64,000 nucleotides of DNA from Sedimenticola sp. GTDB lineage: Bacteria; Pseudomonadota; Gammaproteobacteria; Chromatiales; Chromatiaceae. Below are positions 1 through 9,645 of this stretch, one piece after another. Below the pieces are notes generated by a model. That model made no database searches and was not told the origin of the DNA. It saw nothing but the letters and a program-made list of their open reading frames with translations. A program made the translations under genes and the position numbers. How positions within the stretch are numbered: the first letter of the stretch is position 1; the number at the start of each line of letters is the position of its first letter. The DNA lies in the NCBI GenBank assembly GCA_026985055.1, contig JALSQZ010000226.1:37223-101222 (forward strand), given 5' to 3'.

Positions 1-589
1 TGACGACCCCGATACCACGGAACTCTATCTGGTGCATTTCGGCATGGAGCAGGATTTCGTGACCGGGACCACCAACGAGGAAGATCAGATCTACTGGAAA
101 ATCCGCCCCCGGGATCCCGGCCTGGAAGCCATCATGCTCAACCGGATCATGGTTTATCTCGGATTGTCCGAAGCCGAGGCCAAGGCGGCCCTGGCTGCGG
201 CCAGGGAAGTCCAGGGGGTGAAGACCCGGATGCTCAAGAACAGCGAAGGCGTGGCGCTGTTTATTGGCGAACCCTTCTCCAGAGCCTGGCGTCTCACGGG
301 GCTGGCTCTGGATCGTGTCGGCTTCGTGGTGGAAGATCGTGATCGTTCCCACGGCGTCTACTATGTGCGTTACAACGACCCCATGGACGACAGCAGTAAC
401 GGCGGCTGGTTGTCCAAGCTGGCTTTCTGGCGCAGCAATGACAAGGTGGATGAGGCGACGCTGTATCTGGTGCGGGTGCAGTCCGTGGATGGCGGCAGCC
501 AGGTACGGGTACTCAACGAGAATGGCGAAACCCCGGATTCCGGCACCGATGAGCGCATCCTGACTTTAATCAGGGAACAACTGAAATAA
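1..589 (+). CDS. bamC: Outer membrane assembly lipoprotein BamC, C-terminal part (5' truncated by window edge)
   Basis: BamC is a periplasm-facing lipoprotein of the BAM complex that inserts beta-barrel proteins into the outer membrane. The open frame runs from base 2 without a start codon to a stop at 587-589, giving about 195 residues of the C-terminal helix-grip part; the lipoprotein signal lies outside the window. Recognised from the family-typical segment YLVHFGMEQDF, the EEDQIYWKIRPRDPGLEA-like repeat start and the C-terminal DSGTDERILTLIREQLK-like end. The downstream MBL hydrolase matches the common gammaproteobacterial dapA-bamC-MBL order, which supports the call. A GTG at 32 is internal, not the start. 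Confidence 0.85.
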   Translation, partial: DDPDTTELYLVHFGMEQDFVTGTTNEEDQIYWKIRPRDPGLEAIMLNRIMVYLGLSEAEAKAALAAAREVQGVKTRMLKNSEGVALFIGEPFSRAWRLTGLALDRVGFVVEDRDRSHGVYYVRYNDPMDDSSNGGWLSKLAFWRSNDKVDEATLYLVRVQSVDGGSQVRVLNENGETPDSGTDERILTLIREQLK

Positions 590-608
590 CAGAAGCCGGG
601 TGAGCCGT

Positions 609-1406
609 ATGCGCTTCGCTTCATTGGGTAGCGGCAGCAAGGGCAATGCCACCTTGATCCAGGCAGGACGCACCTGTCTGTTGCTGGACTGCGGTTTTTC
701 CCTCAGGGAGCTGGAGTTGCGCATGGCGCGTCTGCACATGCACCCGGGACAACTGCAGGCAGTACTGGTGACCCACGAACATGGCGATCATCTGAAAGGC
801 GTGGGGCCTCTGGCGCGCAAATATGGCATGCCGGTATGGATGACCCATGGAACCTGGCGCAATGCGCCTTGTGGCGATATTCCCGAATTGCGACTGTTTG
901 GCTCACACACTCCGGCATTTCGCATCGGAGATGTGCATGTGAGCCCCTTTGCCGTACCCCATGACGCCCGCGAACCCATTCAGTTTACCTTCGAACATGA
1001 CGGGGTCAAACTTGGCATTCTCACGGATGCGGGCAGTTTTACTCCACATATGCTGGCGGCCATCGAAGACGTTGATGCGCTGCTGCTGGAATGCAATCAT
1101 GATACCGGGATGTTGCGCGATGGCCCCTATCCGCCCCGTTTGCAGGCGCGGGTTGGTGGGGATTACGGCCATCTGAGCAATGCACAAGCGGCGGATCTGC
1201 TGTCCCGTATCCGCCATCAGCGTTTGCAGCATCTGGTGATCGGACATCTCAGCGAACAGAACAACTGTCCTGAAATTGCGCGGCGCACGGTGGCGGCGGT
1301 GAGCGAGGATCTGGACGAGCGGATTTCGGTGCTGTGCCAGACCGGAATCAGCGGCTGGTTCGAGTTGGCCTCAGCCGTTGCCCGGGCGGCGCCGGTGTCT
1401 TCCTGA
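609..1406 (+). CDS. MBL-fold metal-dependent hydrolase (YycJ/WalJ-like)
   Basis: A 265-residue metallo-beta-lactamase-fold protein. It opens with the typical MRFASLGSGSKGNA strand and carries the metal-binding HxHxDH motif (THEHGDH, residues 55-61), later an Asp in LTDAGSF and a terminal GHLSEQNN segment. Members of this family next to bamC are usually annotated as MBL-fold hydrolases of unproven substrate; some relatives are YycJ/WalJ-like nucleases. ATG 609 was preferred because a GGGTGAG sits just upstream and family members start at MRFASLGS; GTG 600 is the alternative. It lies 19 bp after bamC, probably co-transcribed, and its 3' end overlaps the convergent queG by 36 bp. Confidence 0.85.
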   Translation: MRFASLGSGSKGNATLIQAGRTCLLLDCGFSLRELELRMARLHMHPGQLQAVLVTHEHGDHLKGVGPLARKYGMPVWMTHGTWRNAPCGDIPELRLFGSHTPAFRIGDVHVSPFAVPHDAREPIQFTFEHDGVKLGILTDAGSFTPHMLAAIEDVDALLLECNHDTGMLRDGPYPPRLQARVGGDYGHLSNAQAADLLSRIRHQRLQHLVIGHLSEQNNCPEIARRTVAAVSEDLDERISVLCQTGISGWFELASAVARAAPVSS

Positions 1407-2474
1407 ATCGGATAATTCGAGTTCTTGCACAGCCCAGCGGATGTGTTCGGCGACCAGATCGCTGGCGCCTGTGAGTCTGTCCTGCAACGCCTGCATCGTT
1501 TCCCTGCCTCCCTTGCTGTTCCCCAGCGCCACGGCGATATTGCGCAGCCAGCGCTGGTGTCCAATGCGCCGGATGGGGGAGCCTTCGGTTTTTTTCAGGA
1601 AGCTTTCTTCGTTCCAGCGGAATAGTTCCAGCAGCGTGGCCTTGTCCAGCCCCTGACGGGGCAGGAAATCCGCTTCGGGGGTAGGCGTGGCGAAACGGTT
1701 CCAGGGACAGACCCTCATGCAATCATCGCAGCCATAAATGCGATTGCCCATGAGAGGGCGCAGGTATTCGGGAATGGAACCCTGTAGTTCGATGGTCAGC
1801 CAGGAGATGCATAATCTTGCATCCAACTCGTAGGGGGCGACAATGGCCTGGGTGGGGCAAATATCCATGCATCTGCTACAACGCCCGCAATGTTCCCTTT
1901 CCGGTTGATCCAGCGGCAGAGGCAAGTCGGTGTACAGCTCGCCGAGAAAAAACCAGGACCCGGCCTCCCGGTTGATCACGCAGGTGTGCTTGCCCATCCA
2001 GCCGAGACCGGCCTTGACCGCCAGGGGCTTTTCCAGAACCGGCGCGGAATCGACAAACACCCGGTAACCGAATGCTCCGATTGCCTCGCTGATCCGTCCG
2101 GCCAGCTTCTGCAGACGTTTGCGCATGAGCTTGTGATAGTCGCGTCCCAGTGCATAGCGGGAGATGAAGGCCGCAGCCGGATCTGCTGCGATTGTTTCCG
2201 GGTCATCTTCCGGCGGCAGATAATCCATGCGCACGGAAATCACGCTGACGGTGCCGGGTACCAGCTCTTCCGGCCGGTGGCGTTTGCTGCCATGTTTCCA
2301 CATGTAATCCATGTCTCCATGACGGCCCAGCGCCACCCAGCGGCGCAGACGTTCGCCGGCCAGTTCCAGGTTCGTATCCGTGATGCCGGTCTGCTGGAAT
2401 CCCAGCTCCCTGGCCCAGCGCCGGATTTGGCCGGCCAGATACCGATAGTCGGATTGCTGTGCTGAAGAAGACAT
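1371..2474 (-). CDS. queG: Epoxyqueuosine reductase QueG
   Basis: Cytoplasmic cobalamin-dependent Fe-S enzyme catalysing the last step of queuosine synthesis on tRNA (epoxyqueuosine to queuosine). At 367 residues it has the usual length. Two [4Fe-4S] ferredoxin-type motifs are visible, CGRCSRCMDICP (Cys196/199/202/206) and CDDCMRVCPW (Cys249/252/256), plus the conserved VDSAPVLEK segment with its catalytic Asp142, and HEAT-like repeats at the C-terminus. It diverges from nnr across a gap of only 38 bp, as yjeS and yjeF do in many gammaproteobacteria. Its end overlaps the MBL gene on the other strand. Confidence 0.95.
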   Translation of the reverse strand: MSSSAQQSDYRYLAGQIRRWARELGFQQTGITDTNLELAGERLRRWVALGRHGDMDYMWKHGSKRHRPEELVPGTVSVISVRMDYLPPEDDPETIAADPAAAFISRYALGRDYHKLMRKRLQKLAGRISEAIGAFGYRVFVDSAPVLEKPLAVKAGLGWMGKHTCVINREAGSWFFLGELYTDLPLPLDQPEREHCGRCSRCMDICPTQAIVAPYELDARLCISWLTIELQGSIPEYLRPLMGNRIYGCDDCMRVCPWNRFATPTPEADFLPRQGLDKATLLELFRWNEESFLKKTEGSPIRRIGHQRWLRNIAVALGNSKGGRETMQALQDRLTGASDLVAEHIRWAVQELELSDSGRHRRRPGNG

Positions 2475-2512
2475 GGCGGTAGAATACCTTATTTCTCCAA
2501 TCGAACACGCTT

Positions 2513-4030
2513 ATGCAAGCCTGGCGTTCCATGCCCGACAAAGATTGTCTGCCGACAGCCCTGTATCGCGCCGAACAGGTGCGGAAAATGGATCGGCTCG
2601 CCATTGAGAAATATGGCCTGCCCGGTGAGGTACTGATGGAAAGAGCGGGTCAGGCGGCATTCGACCTGTTGCGCGAGCGCTGGCCTGCTGCCCGGCGCAT
2701 TCTGGTGCTGACCGGCACCGGCAACAATGGCGGAGACGGTTTCGTGCTGGCCCGCCTAGCGTTGCAGGCCGGGCTGGAGCCACGGGCGTTGCAACTGGGT
2801 GACCGGGAGCGCATCCGTGGTGATGCGCGAACCAACGCCATGCGTTTTGCCGCCTTGTCCGGAGACTGGCAGCCTTGTCCGGACAAGCTCCCGGAAGATG
2901 GGGATGTCATCGTGGATGCGGTGCTCGGTACTGGCCTGGAACGTCATGTGGAAGGTCGCTGGGCACGGATCCTGGGGCAGGTCAATAGGGCCAGAACTCC
3001 GGTGTTGTCCCTGGATATCCCCTCGGGGCTGCACTCGGATACGGGCATCATTCTGGGCACGGGCGTGTGCGCCGATGCAACCATCAGCTTCATTGCTCTC
3101 AAGCAGGGCATGTTTACCGCTGACGGGCCGGATTGCTGCGGAGAGATTCATTTTCGCTCCCTGGAGGTGCCGGCCCGGGTGTATGCCAGTCAGATTCTTT
3201 CCGCCCGGCGACTGGACTGGGCGCACCAGCGGGATCTGTTGCGGCCGCGCAAGCGCAGTGCGCACAAGGGAAATTTTGGTCATCTGCTGGTGATTGGCGG
3301 CGAGCGGGGCTATGCCGGAGCCGCCCGCCTTTGTGCCGAGGCTGCCTTGCGTACCGGGACCGGTCTGGTGAGTCTGGCCACGCGTGAAGAACATTCGTCT
3401 GCGCTGCTCGCGGGCCGACCGGAAATCATGGTTCATGGGGTGCATGCAGCGGCTGATCTCGATCCTTTGCTGGAGCAAGCCAGCGTGATTGCCCTGGGCC
3501 CCGGCCTGGGCCGTCAATCCTGGGGAAGGGCTATGTGGGAAAGGACCCTGGACATGGAGATACCTCTGGTAATGGATGCGGACGCACTGAATCTTCTTGC
3601 GCAAACGCCGCGAGTTCGGCAGGACTGGGTGTTGACCCCCCATCCTGGGGAGGCGGCGCGCCTGCTGGGAAGGAAGGTCAGGGATATTCACGCGGATCGC
3701 TTTGCTGCAGCACGGGAAATCCAGCAGCGCTATGGGGGCGTGGTGGTGCTCAAGGGAGCGGGCAGTCTTGTTGTCGGACAAGCCCATCAGCCGCCAGCCA
3801 TTTGTACTGATGGCAATCCGGGCATGGCCAGTGGTGGCATGGGGGATGCGCTCACAGGAGTGATAGCAGCGTGGATGGCCCAGGGCTGGCAGCTTCGCGA
3901 AGCGGCCCAACTGGGTGTCTGCCTGCATGGGGCTGCCGGGGACAAGGCGGCAAGAGCAGGGGAACGTGGCATGCTGGCTTCCGACCTCATGTCTCATCTG
4001 CGGCGGCTGGCGAATCCTGACAATGAGTGA
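2513..4030 (+). CDS. nnr: Bifunctional NAD(P)H-hydrate epimerase / ADP-dependent NAD(P)H-hydrate dehydratase
   Basis: Repairs hydrated NAD(P)H: the N-terminal YjeF_N half (about residues 15-215, GTGNNGGDGFVLAR motif) interconverts R and S epimers, and the C-terminal ribokinase-like half (about 230-500) dehydrates the S form using ADP. The C-terminal nucleotide-binding signature GNPGMASGGMGDALTG is present, as is GNFGHLLVIGG at the start of the second domain. It is 505 residues, normal for the fused enzyme. Start ATG 2513 used; ATG 2531 (MPDKDCL) is possible. The 3' end overlaps tsaE by 8 bp, suggesting translational coupling in a nnr-tsaE-amidase operon. Confidence 0.95.
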   Translation: MQAWRSMPDKDCLPTALYRAEQVRKMDRLAIEKYGLPGEVLMERAGQAAFDLLRERWPAARRILVLTGTGNNGGDGFVLARLALQAGLEPRALQLGDRERIRGDARTNAMRFAALSGDWQPCPDKLPEDGDVIVDAVLGTGLERHVEGRWARILGQVNRARTPVLSLDIPSGLHSDTGIILGTGVCADATISFIALKQGMFTADGPDCCGEIHFRSLEVPARVYASQILSARRLDWAHQRDLLRPRKRSAHKGNFGHLLVIGGERGYAGAARLCAEAALRTGTGLVSLATREEHSSALLAGRPEIMVHGVHAAADLDPLLEQASVIALGPGLGRQSWGRAMWERTLDMEIPLVMDADALNLLAQTPRVRQDWVLTPHPGEAARLLGRKVRDIHADRFAAAREIQQRYGGVVVLKGAGSLVVGQAHQPPAICTDGNPGMASGGMGDALTGVIAAWMAQGWQLREAAQLGVCLHGAAGDKAARAGERGMLASDLMSHLRRLANPDNE

Positions 4031-4508
4031 ATCAATGATGGTCAGCGCGGCTTCTGAAGACGAGCAGATGGCTTTTGGCGCCAGTCTTGCCAGGGCCATG
4101 GTGGGTCTTCCCTTGCTGGTTTTTCTCCAGGGGGATCTGGGAACAGGCAAAACCACCCTGGTGCGGGGTTTTCTGCGAGGCAAGGGATACGAGGGAGCTG
4201 TTCGCAGTCCGACCTATACCTTGGTGGAAGCGTATGAATTTGTCCGGCCTGCCATTTACCACCTGGATCTGTATCGCCTGAGTGACCCGGAAGAGCTGGA
4301 ATTTCTCGGTGGACGGGAAATCTTTGATGGTAGCCACCAGGTGCTGGTGGAGTGGCCGCAACGGGGTGAGGGCTGGTTGCCGTCTCCGGATCTGGAGTTG
4401 CGTCTCGATCATGATGGCAGCGGACGGCGAATCGGTTTGCTCGCTCATTCTCCTGCCGGCGATCAGGTGATTGATGCCCTGCGGCGGGAACTTTGTCTTG
4501 CCAGATGA
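4023..4508 (+). CDS. tsaE: tRNA t6A biosynthesis ATPase TsaE
   Basis: TsaE is the P-loop ATPase partner of TsaB-TsaD needed for N6-threonylcarbamoyladenosine at position 37 of ANN-decoding tRNAs. The 161-residue product has Walker A GDLGTGKTT (residues 37-45), the switch-like SPTYTLVEAY and the HLDLYRL stretch characteristic of the YjeE family. ATG 4023 overlaps the nnr stop (ATGAGTGA), the family-typical arrangement; a second ATG pair at 4035 could also serve. A longer open frame reaches upstream but lacks family similarity. Confidence 0.95.
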   Translation: MSESMMVSAASEDEQMAFGASLARAMVGLPLLVFLQGDLGTGKTTLVRGFLRGKGYEGAVRSPTYTLVEAYEFVRPAIYHLDLYRLSDPEELEFLGGREIFDGSHQVLVEWPQRGEGWLPSPDLELRLDHDGSGRRIGLLAHSPAGDQVIDALRRELCLAR

Positions 4509-4656
4509 ATGAATTCATCTCCCGGGATTTTCCAATCGATTGTTAGTGTCTGCTTTAGAAAAATCTCTTATGTGCACGAAATAATTGGAAAAAGATGATT
4601 TCCTGTGCTATTTTTTTAGCGGAAGACAAGGGGAATCTGAATTTTCAATCGTGATC

Positions 4657-5997
4657 ATGAGCGCAAAATCGATAAAGAACGCATGTCTGGCATGGAGTCT
4701 GCTATGGCTGTTATTGCCGGCAGCGGTGTTGGCGGATGCCCAGATTCAAGGGGTGCGGATGTGGAATGCGCCGGATCATACGCGTCTGGTCTTCGATGTC
4801 AGTGAACAGATTCAACACCGCTTGTTTCCCTTGCACAAGCCGGATCGCCTGGTTATCGACTTCGAGAAGTCCCGGCTCAAAACCCGGTTGAGCGCGAATC
4901 AGTTCAACAATCGCCATATCTCCGGTTTGCGTTATGCGCGCCAGCCGGATGGCAAGTTGCGGGTGGTGCTGGATCTGAAGCAATCGGTACGCCCCCGCAG
5001 CTTCATGCTGCGTCCCAGTGGCCAGTATGGCCACCGTCTGGTTATCGATCTGTATGATCGCGGTGAACAGCCTGCCGTGGTTCAGACCGTAAAGAAGACG
5101 CCGGACTCAGGCAAGGGGCGTGATCTGGTGATTGCCATCGATGCCGGGCATGGCGGCGAAGATCCCGGGGCCAGGGGCAGGGTGCTCAAATCCCGGGAAA
5201 AGGACATTACCTTATCCATCGCGCGGCGACTGAAAAAGCTCATCGATGCCGAACCGGGCATGCGCGCGGTTCTTACGCGCAAGGGTGATTATTATGTAGG
5301 TCTGCGCAAGCGCATGAAGATTGCCCGGCGTCATCATGCGGATTTCTTCATTTCCATCCATGCCGATGCTTTCCGCAACAAGAAGGCGCGGGGCGCGTCG
5401 GTGTTCGTGCTATCCAACCGGGGGGCTTCCAGTGAAGCGGCGCGCTGGCTGGCGCAGAAGGAAAATGCTTCCGATATGGTGGGCGGGGTCAGTCTGGATG
5501 ACAAGGATGATGTATTGGCATCGGTATTGCTGGATCTTGCTCAGACCGGTACGCTCGCGGCCAGCTTGCGCGCTGCGCGCAGCGTACACAAGCAGATGGG
5601 GCGAATTGCCAGACTGCATGGCAACAAGGTGCAGAATGCCGGTTTCATGGTGTTGAAATCGCCGGATATTCCTTCCATGCTGGTGGAAACGGGCTTTATC
5701 TCCAATCCCACCGAGGAACGCCGGCTGGCCAGCCCCGCCTATCAGAAAAAGGTAGCCGGAGCCATATTCCGTGGCATAAAGGAATATTTCCATGCCGAGC
5801 CTCCTCTGGGCACCCGCCTGGCCATGGAAAAGCAGAAAAAGCGTAAACCCGCAGCCAAATATGTCATCAAGCGCGGTGATACGCTTTCTGGCATTGCCCA
5901 GCGTCATCGTGTCAGTATTGCCGCCCTTCGCAATGAAAACCGCATCACCAGTGACCGCATCCGTGTCGGCCAGGTGCTGCGCATTCCCAGCACCTGA
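4657..5997 (+). CDS. N-acetylmuramoyl-L-alanine amidase (AmiB/AmiC type) with LysM
   Basis: Periplasmic zinc amidase that cleaves the amide between MurNAc and the stem peptide during cell separation. Order in the 446-residue protein: Sec signal peptide (ending near VLADA), AMIN domain (about 30-125), amidase_3 catalytic domain (about 150-375; zinc ligands in DAGHGGEDPGA and SIHADAF, catalytic Glu in LVETGFISNPTEE), and a C-terminal LysM (YVIKRGDTLSGIAQRH). The domain order AMIN-amidase_3-LysM and the position between tsaE and mutL fit AmiB. ATG 4657 was chosen because it opens directly on the signal peptide. A gap of 148 bp after tsaE suggests its own promoter. Confidence 0.92.
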   Translation: MSAKSIKNACLAWSLLWLLLPAAVLADAQIQGVRMWNAPDHTRLVFDVSEQIQHRLFPLHKPDRLVIDFEKSRLKTRLSANQFNNRHISGLRYARQPDGKLRVVLDLKQSVRPRSFMLRPSGQYGHRLVIDLYDRGEQPAVVQTVKKTPDSGKGRDLVIAIDAGHGGEDPGARGRVLKSREKDITLSIARRLKKLIDAEPGMRAVLTRKGDYYVGLRKRMKIARRHHADFFISIHADAFRNKKARGASVFVLSNRGASSEAARWLAQKENASDMVGGVSLDDKDDVLASVLLDLAQTGTLAASLRAARSVHKQMGRIARLHGNKVQNAGFMVLKSPDIPSMLVETGFISNPTEERRLASPAYQKKVAGAIFRGIKEYFHAEPPLGTRLAMEKQKKRKPAAKYVIKRGDTLSGIAQRHRVSIAALRNENRITSDRIRVGQVLRIPST

Positions 5998-6166
5998 GTT
6001 TCTGTCCAACAGAAACAATCGATCAGGTATATCAAGGGGCTATCCTGTTGAGATGCAGGAAAGACTGCTTTGGCAGCTTTGTTTGTAACATAGCTTGTCG
6101 GTTTGATTGTTGATTTGCCTTGCCCTACAATTTTTCCTCCATCTGGAGGAAAAGCAGGAGACATAA

Positions 6167-6772
6167 ATGTTGAAAATACGATCCCGAGGAACAAAGATAT
6201 TGCTGGCCGGGTTGTTGGCCGCTGGGCTCACGACGTTCGCCACAGCCAGTCAACTGAGTGACAAGTGTGATAACTGTCACGGTAAAGACGGAAACAGTAC
6301 GGATGAAAAGGTGCCCAGTATTGCGGGATTTTCATCTGCTGTCATAGAAGACGCCATGGCCGCTTACCGGAACGAGGAGCGACCGGCGGACAAGTACAAG
6401 CCGGAGGACGGTGACGAAACCGACATGATCGCCATCAGCAAGAAGTTGTCCGATGATCAGGTCAAGGAAGTGGCTGCCCATTACGCAAAACAGAAATTCA
6501 TGCCTCACAAGCAGTCTTTCGACGCCGCCCTGGCCAAGAAAGGGGCAAAGGTACACAAGAAGCGTTGTGAGAAGTGTCATTCTGACAATGGTTCGAATGC
6601 GGAAGATGATGCTGCGATTCTCGCCGGGCAGTGGAAAGCTTATCTTAAACGCCAGTTCAAGCTTATCGAGTCGGGAGAACGTGATGTTCCCAAGAAGATG
6701 AAGAAAAAGCTCAAGAAACTCAAGGATGGAGATATCGAAAAACTCATCGAGTTCTATAGCAGCCAGCAATAG
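6167..6772 (+). CDS. Dihaem cytochrome c resembling the FccA subunit of flavocytochrome c sulfide dehydrogenase
   Basis: A 201-residue exported dihaem cytochrome: signal peptide to about residue 29 (FATAS), haem motifs CDNCH and CEKCH, then a Lys-rich C-terminus ending in FYSSQQ. The second half, including KQSFDAALAKKGAKVHKK, CEKCH and ILAGQW, closely resembles what I know of FccA, the cytochrome subunit that takes electrons from the FccB sulfide-oxidising flavoprotein; cytochrome c4 is the broader family. A strong Shine-Dalgarno (AGGAGA) precedes ATG 6167. No fccB is adjacent. It sits alone between the amidase and mutL genes that are normally neighbours, so it looks like an insertion into a conserved cluster. 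Confidence 0.8.
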   Translation: MLKIRSRGTKILLAGLLAAGLTTFATASQLSDKCDNCHGKDGNSTDEKVPSIAGFSSAVIEDAMAAYRNEERPADKYKPEDGDETDMIAISKKLSDDQVKEVAAHYAKQKFMPHKQSFDAALAKKGAKVHKKRCEKCHSDNGSNAEDDAAILAGQWKAYLKRQFKLIESGERDVPKKMKKKLKKLKDGDIEKLIEFYSSQQ

Positions 6773-6798
6773 TTGGAATATTGCAGGTTTCTCTTCGC

Positions 6799-6822
6799 GA
6801 AAGGCCCTGCGGGGCCTTTTTT
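6799..6822 (+). terminator. Rho-independent terminator after the FccA-like gene
   Basis: An uninterrupted stem AAAGGCCC / GGGGCCTTT with loop TGC followed by a T run. It separates the cytochrome gene from mutL, so mutL-miaA has its own promoter. Confidence 0.85.
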
Positions 6823-6895
6823 CGTTGGCTCAGGGTGTTGTTGTCGTTGCTGATCGGGAAGGACGCCGGCTGAATGCCTGTGGCACAATGTCCTC

Positions 6896-8686
6896 ATGAG
6901 CCACCGTATCCATGCTCTTCCTTCCCAACTGGTCAACCAGATCGCCGCCGGCGAAGTGGTGGAGCGCCCGGCTTCCGTTATCAAGGAACTGGTGGAGAAC
7001 AGCCTGGATGCCGGAGCCCGGCTGGTGGATGTGGATGTGCAGCAAGGCGGTATCAAGCGCATGCGGGTCCAGGATGATGGACAGGGAATTGCCCGGGAGG
7101 ATCTCCCTTTGGCCTTGTCCCGGCATGCCACCAGCAAAGTGGCTTCCCTGGCCGATCTCGAGGGAATCACCAGCATGGGATTTCGTGGAGAAGCCCTGCC
7201 GAGCATCGCCTCCGTGTCACGTTTGAGCCTGATTTCCCGGGAGCGCAACGCAGAGCAGGCCTGGCAGATCGACGGCGAGGATGCTGATCCCCTGCCTGCC
7301 GCGCATCCTGTGGGAACCAGCGTGGACGTGCGTGATCTGTTTTACAACACGCCGGCCCGGCGCAAGTTCCTCAAGACGGAAAAAACTGAGTTCCGTCATC
7401 TGGAGCTGGTGCTGCGCCGTCTGGCGCTGGCGCGTTTCGATGTCGGATTCAGCCTCAGCCACAACGGGCGGCAGGTTTTTTCCGCGCGCCCCGCGGATGA
7501 TGCGCGCAGCCGGGAAAAACGCATTGTGGAGCTGCTTGGACAGGCTTTCATCGACAACAGTCTGCGCTTCGAGCATGAGGCCGCCGGGTTGCGTCTGTGG
7601 GGCTGGATTGGCCTGCCGACCTTTTCCCGGTCCCAGGCGGACATGCAGCATTTCTTCGTCAATGGGCGCATGGTGCGGGACAAACTGGTCAGCCATGCCA
7701 TACGCCGGGCGTATCAGGATGTTCTTTATCACGGGCGTCATCCTGCTTATCTGCTCTATCTGGAACTGCGCCCACAATTGGTGGATGTGAACGTACATCC
7801 AACCAAGCATGAGGTGCGTTTTCGTGAGGGCCGGCTGGTGCATGACTATCTGTTTCGCACCTTGCATCAGGTACTCGCGGATGCCCGGCCGGAAGATGTG
7901 CTGGAGGGCGATCCGGGGAATCCCCCAATGCGCCGGTCGCCGGGAACAGACAATCAGTCTGGCAATTCGCCCATACCGGTGCGGGAAGAAAAAGCTGCCT
8001 ACCAGCCAAGCCTGGCCTGGCAGATGCCAGCGCCTCGCGCTCACCGCCAGGACCGGCCGGGGCCGCCTCCAGCGGTTTCTGATCAGGAAGAATCGGCGCA
8101 AAACCCGCCTTTGGGTTATGCCCTGGCGCAGTTGCACGGTATTTTCATTCTGGCGCAGAACCAGGCTGGTCTGGTGCTGGTGGACATGCATGCGGCCCAT
8201 GAGCGGATTACCTATGAGCGCATGAAACTGGCTTTGGCAGGGCAGGGCATCCGTAGTCAGCCCCTGTTGGTGCCGGTAGTGGTCAAAGCCAGTCCCCGGG
8301 AGGTGGAGCTGGCCAGGGAAAACCGGAAATGGCTGGCGAACCTGGGAATGGAAGTGGATGTTCTGAGCAAGGACAGCCTGGTAGTGCGCGCCATGCCGGC
8401 TCTTCTGGAAGGCGCTGATGCCGAAGGACTGCTGCGTGATCTACTCGCGGATCTGGTTACTCATGGCAGCAGCGAGCGCCTGCGCGAAGCCATGAATGAA
8501 GTGCTTTCCACCATGGCCTGCCATGGCAGCGTGCGTGCCAACCGACGCCTGGCGCTGGAGGAAATGAACGCGCTGCTGCGGGATATCGAGCGCACGGAAC
8601 GCAGTGGGCAGTGCAATCACGGCAGACCGACCTGGGTTCAGATGTCCATGGCGGATCTGGACAAGCTGTTTCTGCGGGGACGCTGA
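6896..8686 (+). CDS. mutL: DNA mismatch repair protein MutL (endonuclease-type)
   Basis: GHKL ATPase coordinating mismatch repair after MutS. N-terminal ATPase motifs are intact: [24 protein letters not shown] Pro-rich linker (about residues 340-400) leads to the C-terminal dimerisation domain. That domain carries [12 protein letters not shown], which matches the metal-binding endonuclease motif DQHAxxExxxxE apart from Q to M, together with ACHGSVRAN and CNHGRPTW; these mark the nicking MutL type found in bacteria without MutH, such as Pseudomonas. 596 residues. Stop and miaA start share one base (TGATG), so the two are translationally coupled. Confidence 0.95.
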   Translation: MSHRIHALPSQLVNQIAAGEVVERPASVIKELVENSLDAGARLVDVDVQQGGIKRMRVQDDGQGIAREDLPLALSRHATSKVASLADLEGITSMGFRGEALPSIASVSRLSLISRERNAEQAWQIDGEDADPLPAAHPVGTSVDVRDLFYNTPARRKFLKTEKTEFRHLELVLRRLALARFDVGFSLSHNGRQVFSARPADDARSREKRIVELLGQAFIDNSLRFEHEAAGLRLWGWIGLPTFSRSQADMQHFFVNGRMVRDKLVSHAIRRAYQDVLYHGRHPAYLLYLELRPQLVDVNVHPTKHEVRFREGRLVHDYLFRTLHQVLADARPEDVLEGDPGNPPMRRSPGTDNQSGNSPIPVREEKAAYQPSLAWQMPAPRAHRQDRPGPPPAVSDQEESAQNPPLGYALAQLHGIFILAQNQAGLVLVDMHAAHERITYERMKLALAGQGIRSQPLLVPVVVKASPREVELARENRKWLANLGMEVDVLSKDSLVVRAMPALLEGADAEGLLRDLLADLVTHGSSERLREAMNEVLSTMACHGSVRANRRLALEEMNALLRDIERTERSGQCNHGRPTWVQMSMADLDKLFLRGR

Positions 8687-9645
8687 TGAGCGCTACACTG
8701 CCTGCCACGATCTTTCTCATGGGGCCTACCGCGGCGGGAAAAACCGATTTGGCGATAGAACTGGCGGCGAAGCTGCCGGTTGACCTGGTCAGCGTGGATT
8801 CCGCTCTTGTTTACCGGGGCATGGATATTGGTACAGCCAAGCCGGAGCCCGAGCTGTTGGCGCGAGTCCCTCATGCCCTGGTGGATATCTGTGATCCGGA
8901 AGACACTTATTCCGCAGCCCGTTTTTGTGAGGATGCCCTGCGGGAAATGAAAAAAATTACCGAAAAAGGGCGAATTCCCTTGCTTGTGGGGGGCACCATG
9001 CTGTATTTTCGCGCCCTCGAACATGGACTGTCCGAGCTGCCGCCGGCGAATGCGCGGATACGAAAGCAGCTGCAACAGCGTTTGCACGAGGAAGGCTCAG
9101 CGAAACTGCATGCGGAGCTGGCGCGCAGGGATCCGGTGGCTGCCGGGCGCATCCACGTCAATGATCCCCAGCGGATATTGCGGGCGCTGGAAGTCATGGA
9201 AATCACGGGTCGGCCCCTTTCCCTGCTGCAGAAGCAGAATCAGGGGGCAAGGTTGCCTTACCGGTTGATAAAACTGATTCGGGCGCCACGGGATCGCGCC
9301 TTGTTGCATGCAAGAATCGAGCAGCGTTTCCAGCGAATGCTGGCGCAGGGGTTCGAGGACGAAGTGAGACAGCTGCTGGCGCGGCCCGGTTTTTCCCCGG
9401 AGCTGCCATCCATGCGGGCGGTGGGTTACCGGCAGATGATCGACTATCTGCAAGGCCGGTTGACGCGCGAGGAAATGCAGGAAAGAGGCATCATTGCCAC
9501 GCGCCAGCTGGCGAAACGACAATTTACCTGGTTGCGCCGCGAGCTTGACGCAAAATGGTTGTGCGAAGAGGAAGCCGATTTGCTTGTGCAAGCGGTGAAG
9601 CACATTGAAAACAAAGGAATAAATAATTTTTTCGGACAATATTAG
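8686..9645 (+). CDS. miaA: tRNA dimethylallyltransferase MiaA
   Basis: Transfers a dimethylallyl group to N6 of A37 in tRNAs reading UNN codons. 319 residues with the P-loop GPTAAGKTDLA at residues 12-22, DSALVYRGMDIGTAKP substrate-binding region, the LVGGTMLYFRAL motif and the C-terminal RQLAKRQFTWLRR. The start ATG overlaps the mutL stop. miaA precedes hfq as in enterobacteria, but here about 390 bp of repeat-bearing DNA separates them. Confidence 0.96.
   Translation: MSATLPATIFLMGPTAAGKTDLAIELAAKLPVDLVSVDSALVYRGMDIGTAKPEPELLARVPHALVDICDPEDTYSAARFCEDALREMKKITEKGRIPLLVGGTMLYFRALEHGLSELPPANARIRKQLQQRLHEEGSAKLHAELARRDPVAAGRIHVNDPQRILRALEVMEITGRPLSLLQKQNQGARLPYRLIKLIRAPRDRALLHARIEQRFQRMLAQGFEDEVRQLLARPGFSPELPSMRAVGYRQMIDYLQGRLTREEMQERGIIATRQLAKRQFTWLRRELDAKWLCEEEADLLVQAVKHIENKGINNFFGQY

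Noticed and set aside
2756..4183. 475-codon minus-strand open frame
   Set aside because: Antisense shadow of nnr and tsaE, which have clear motifs.
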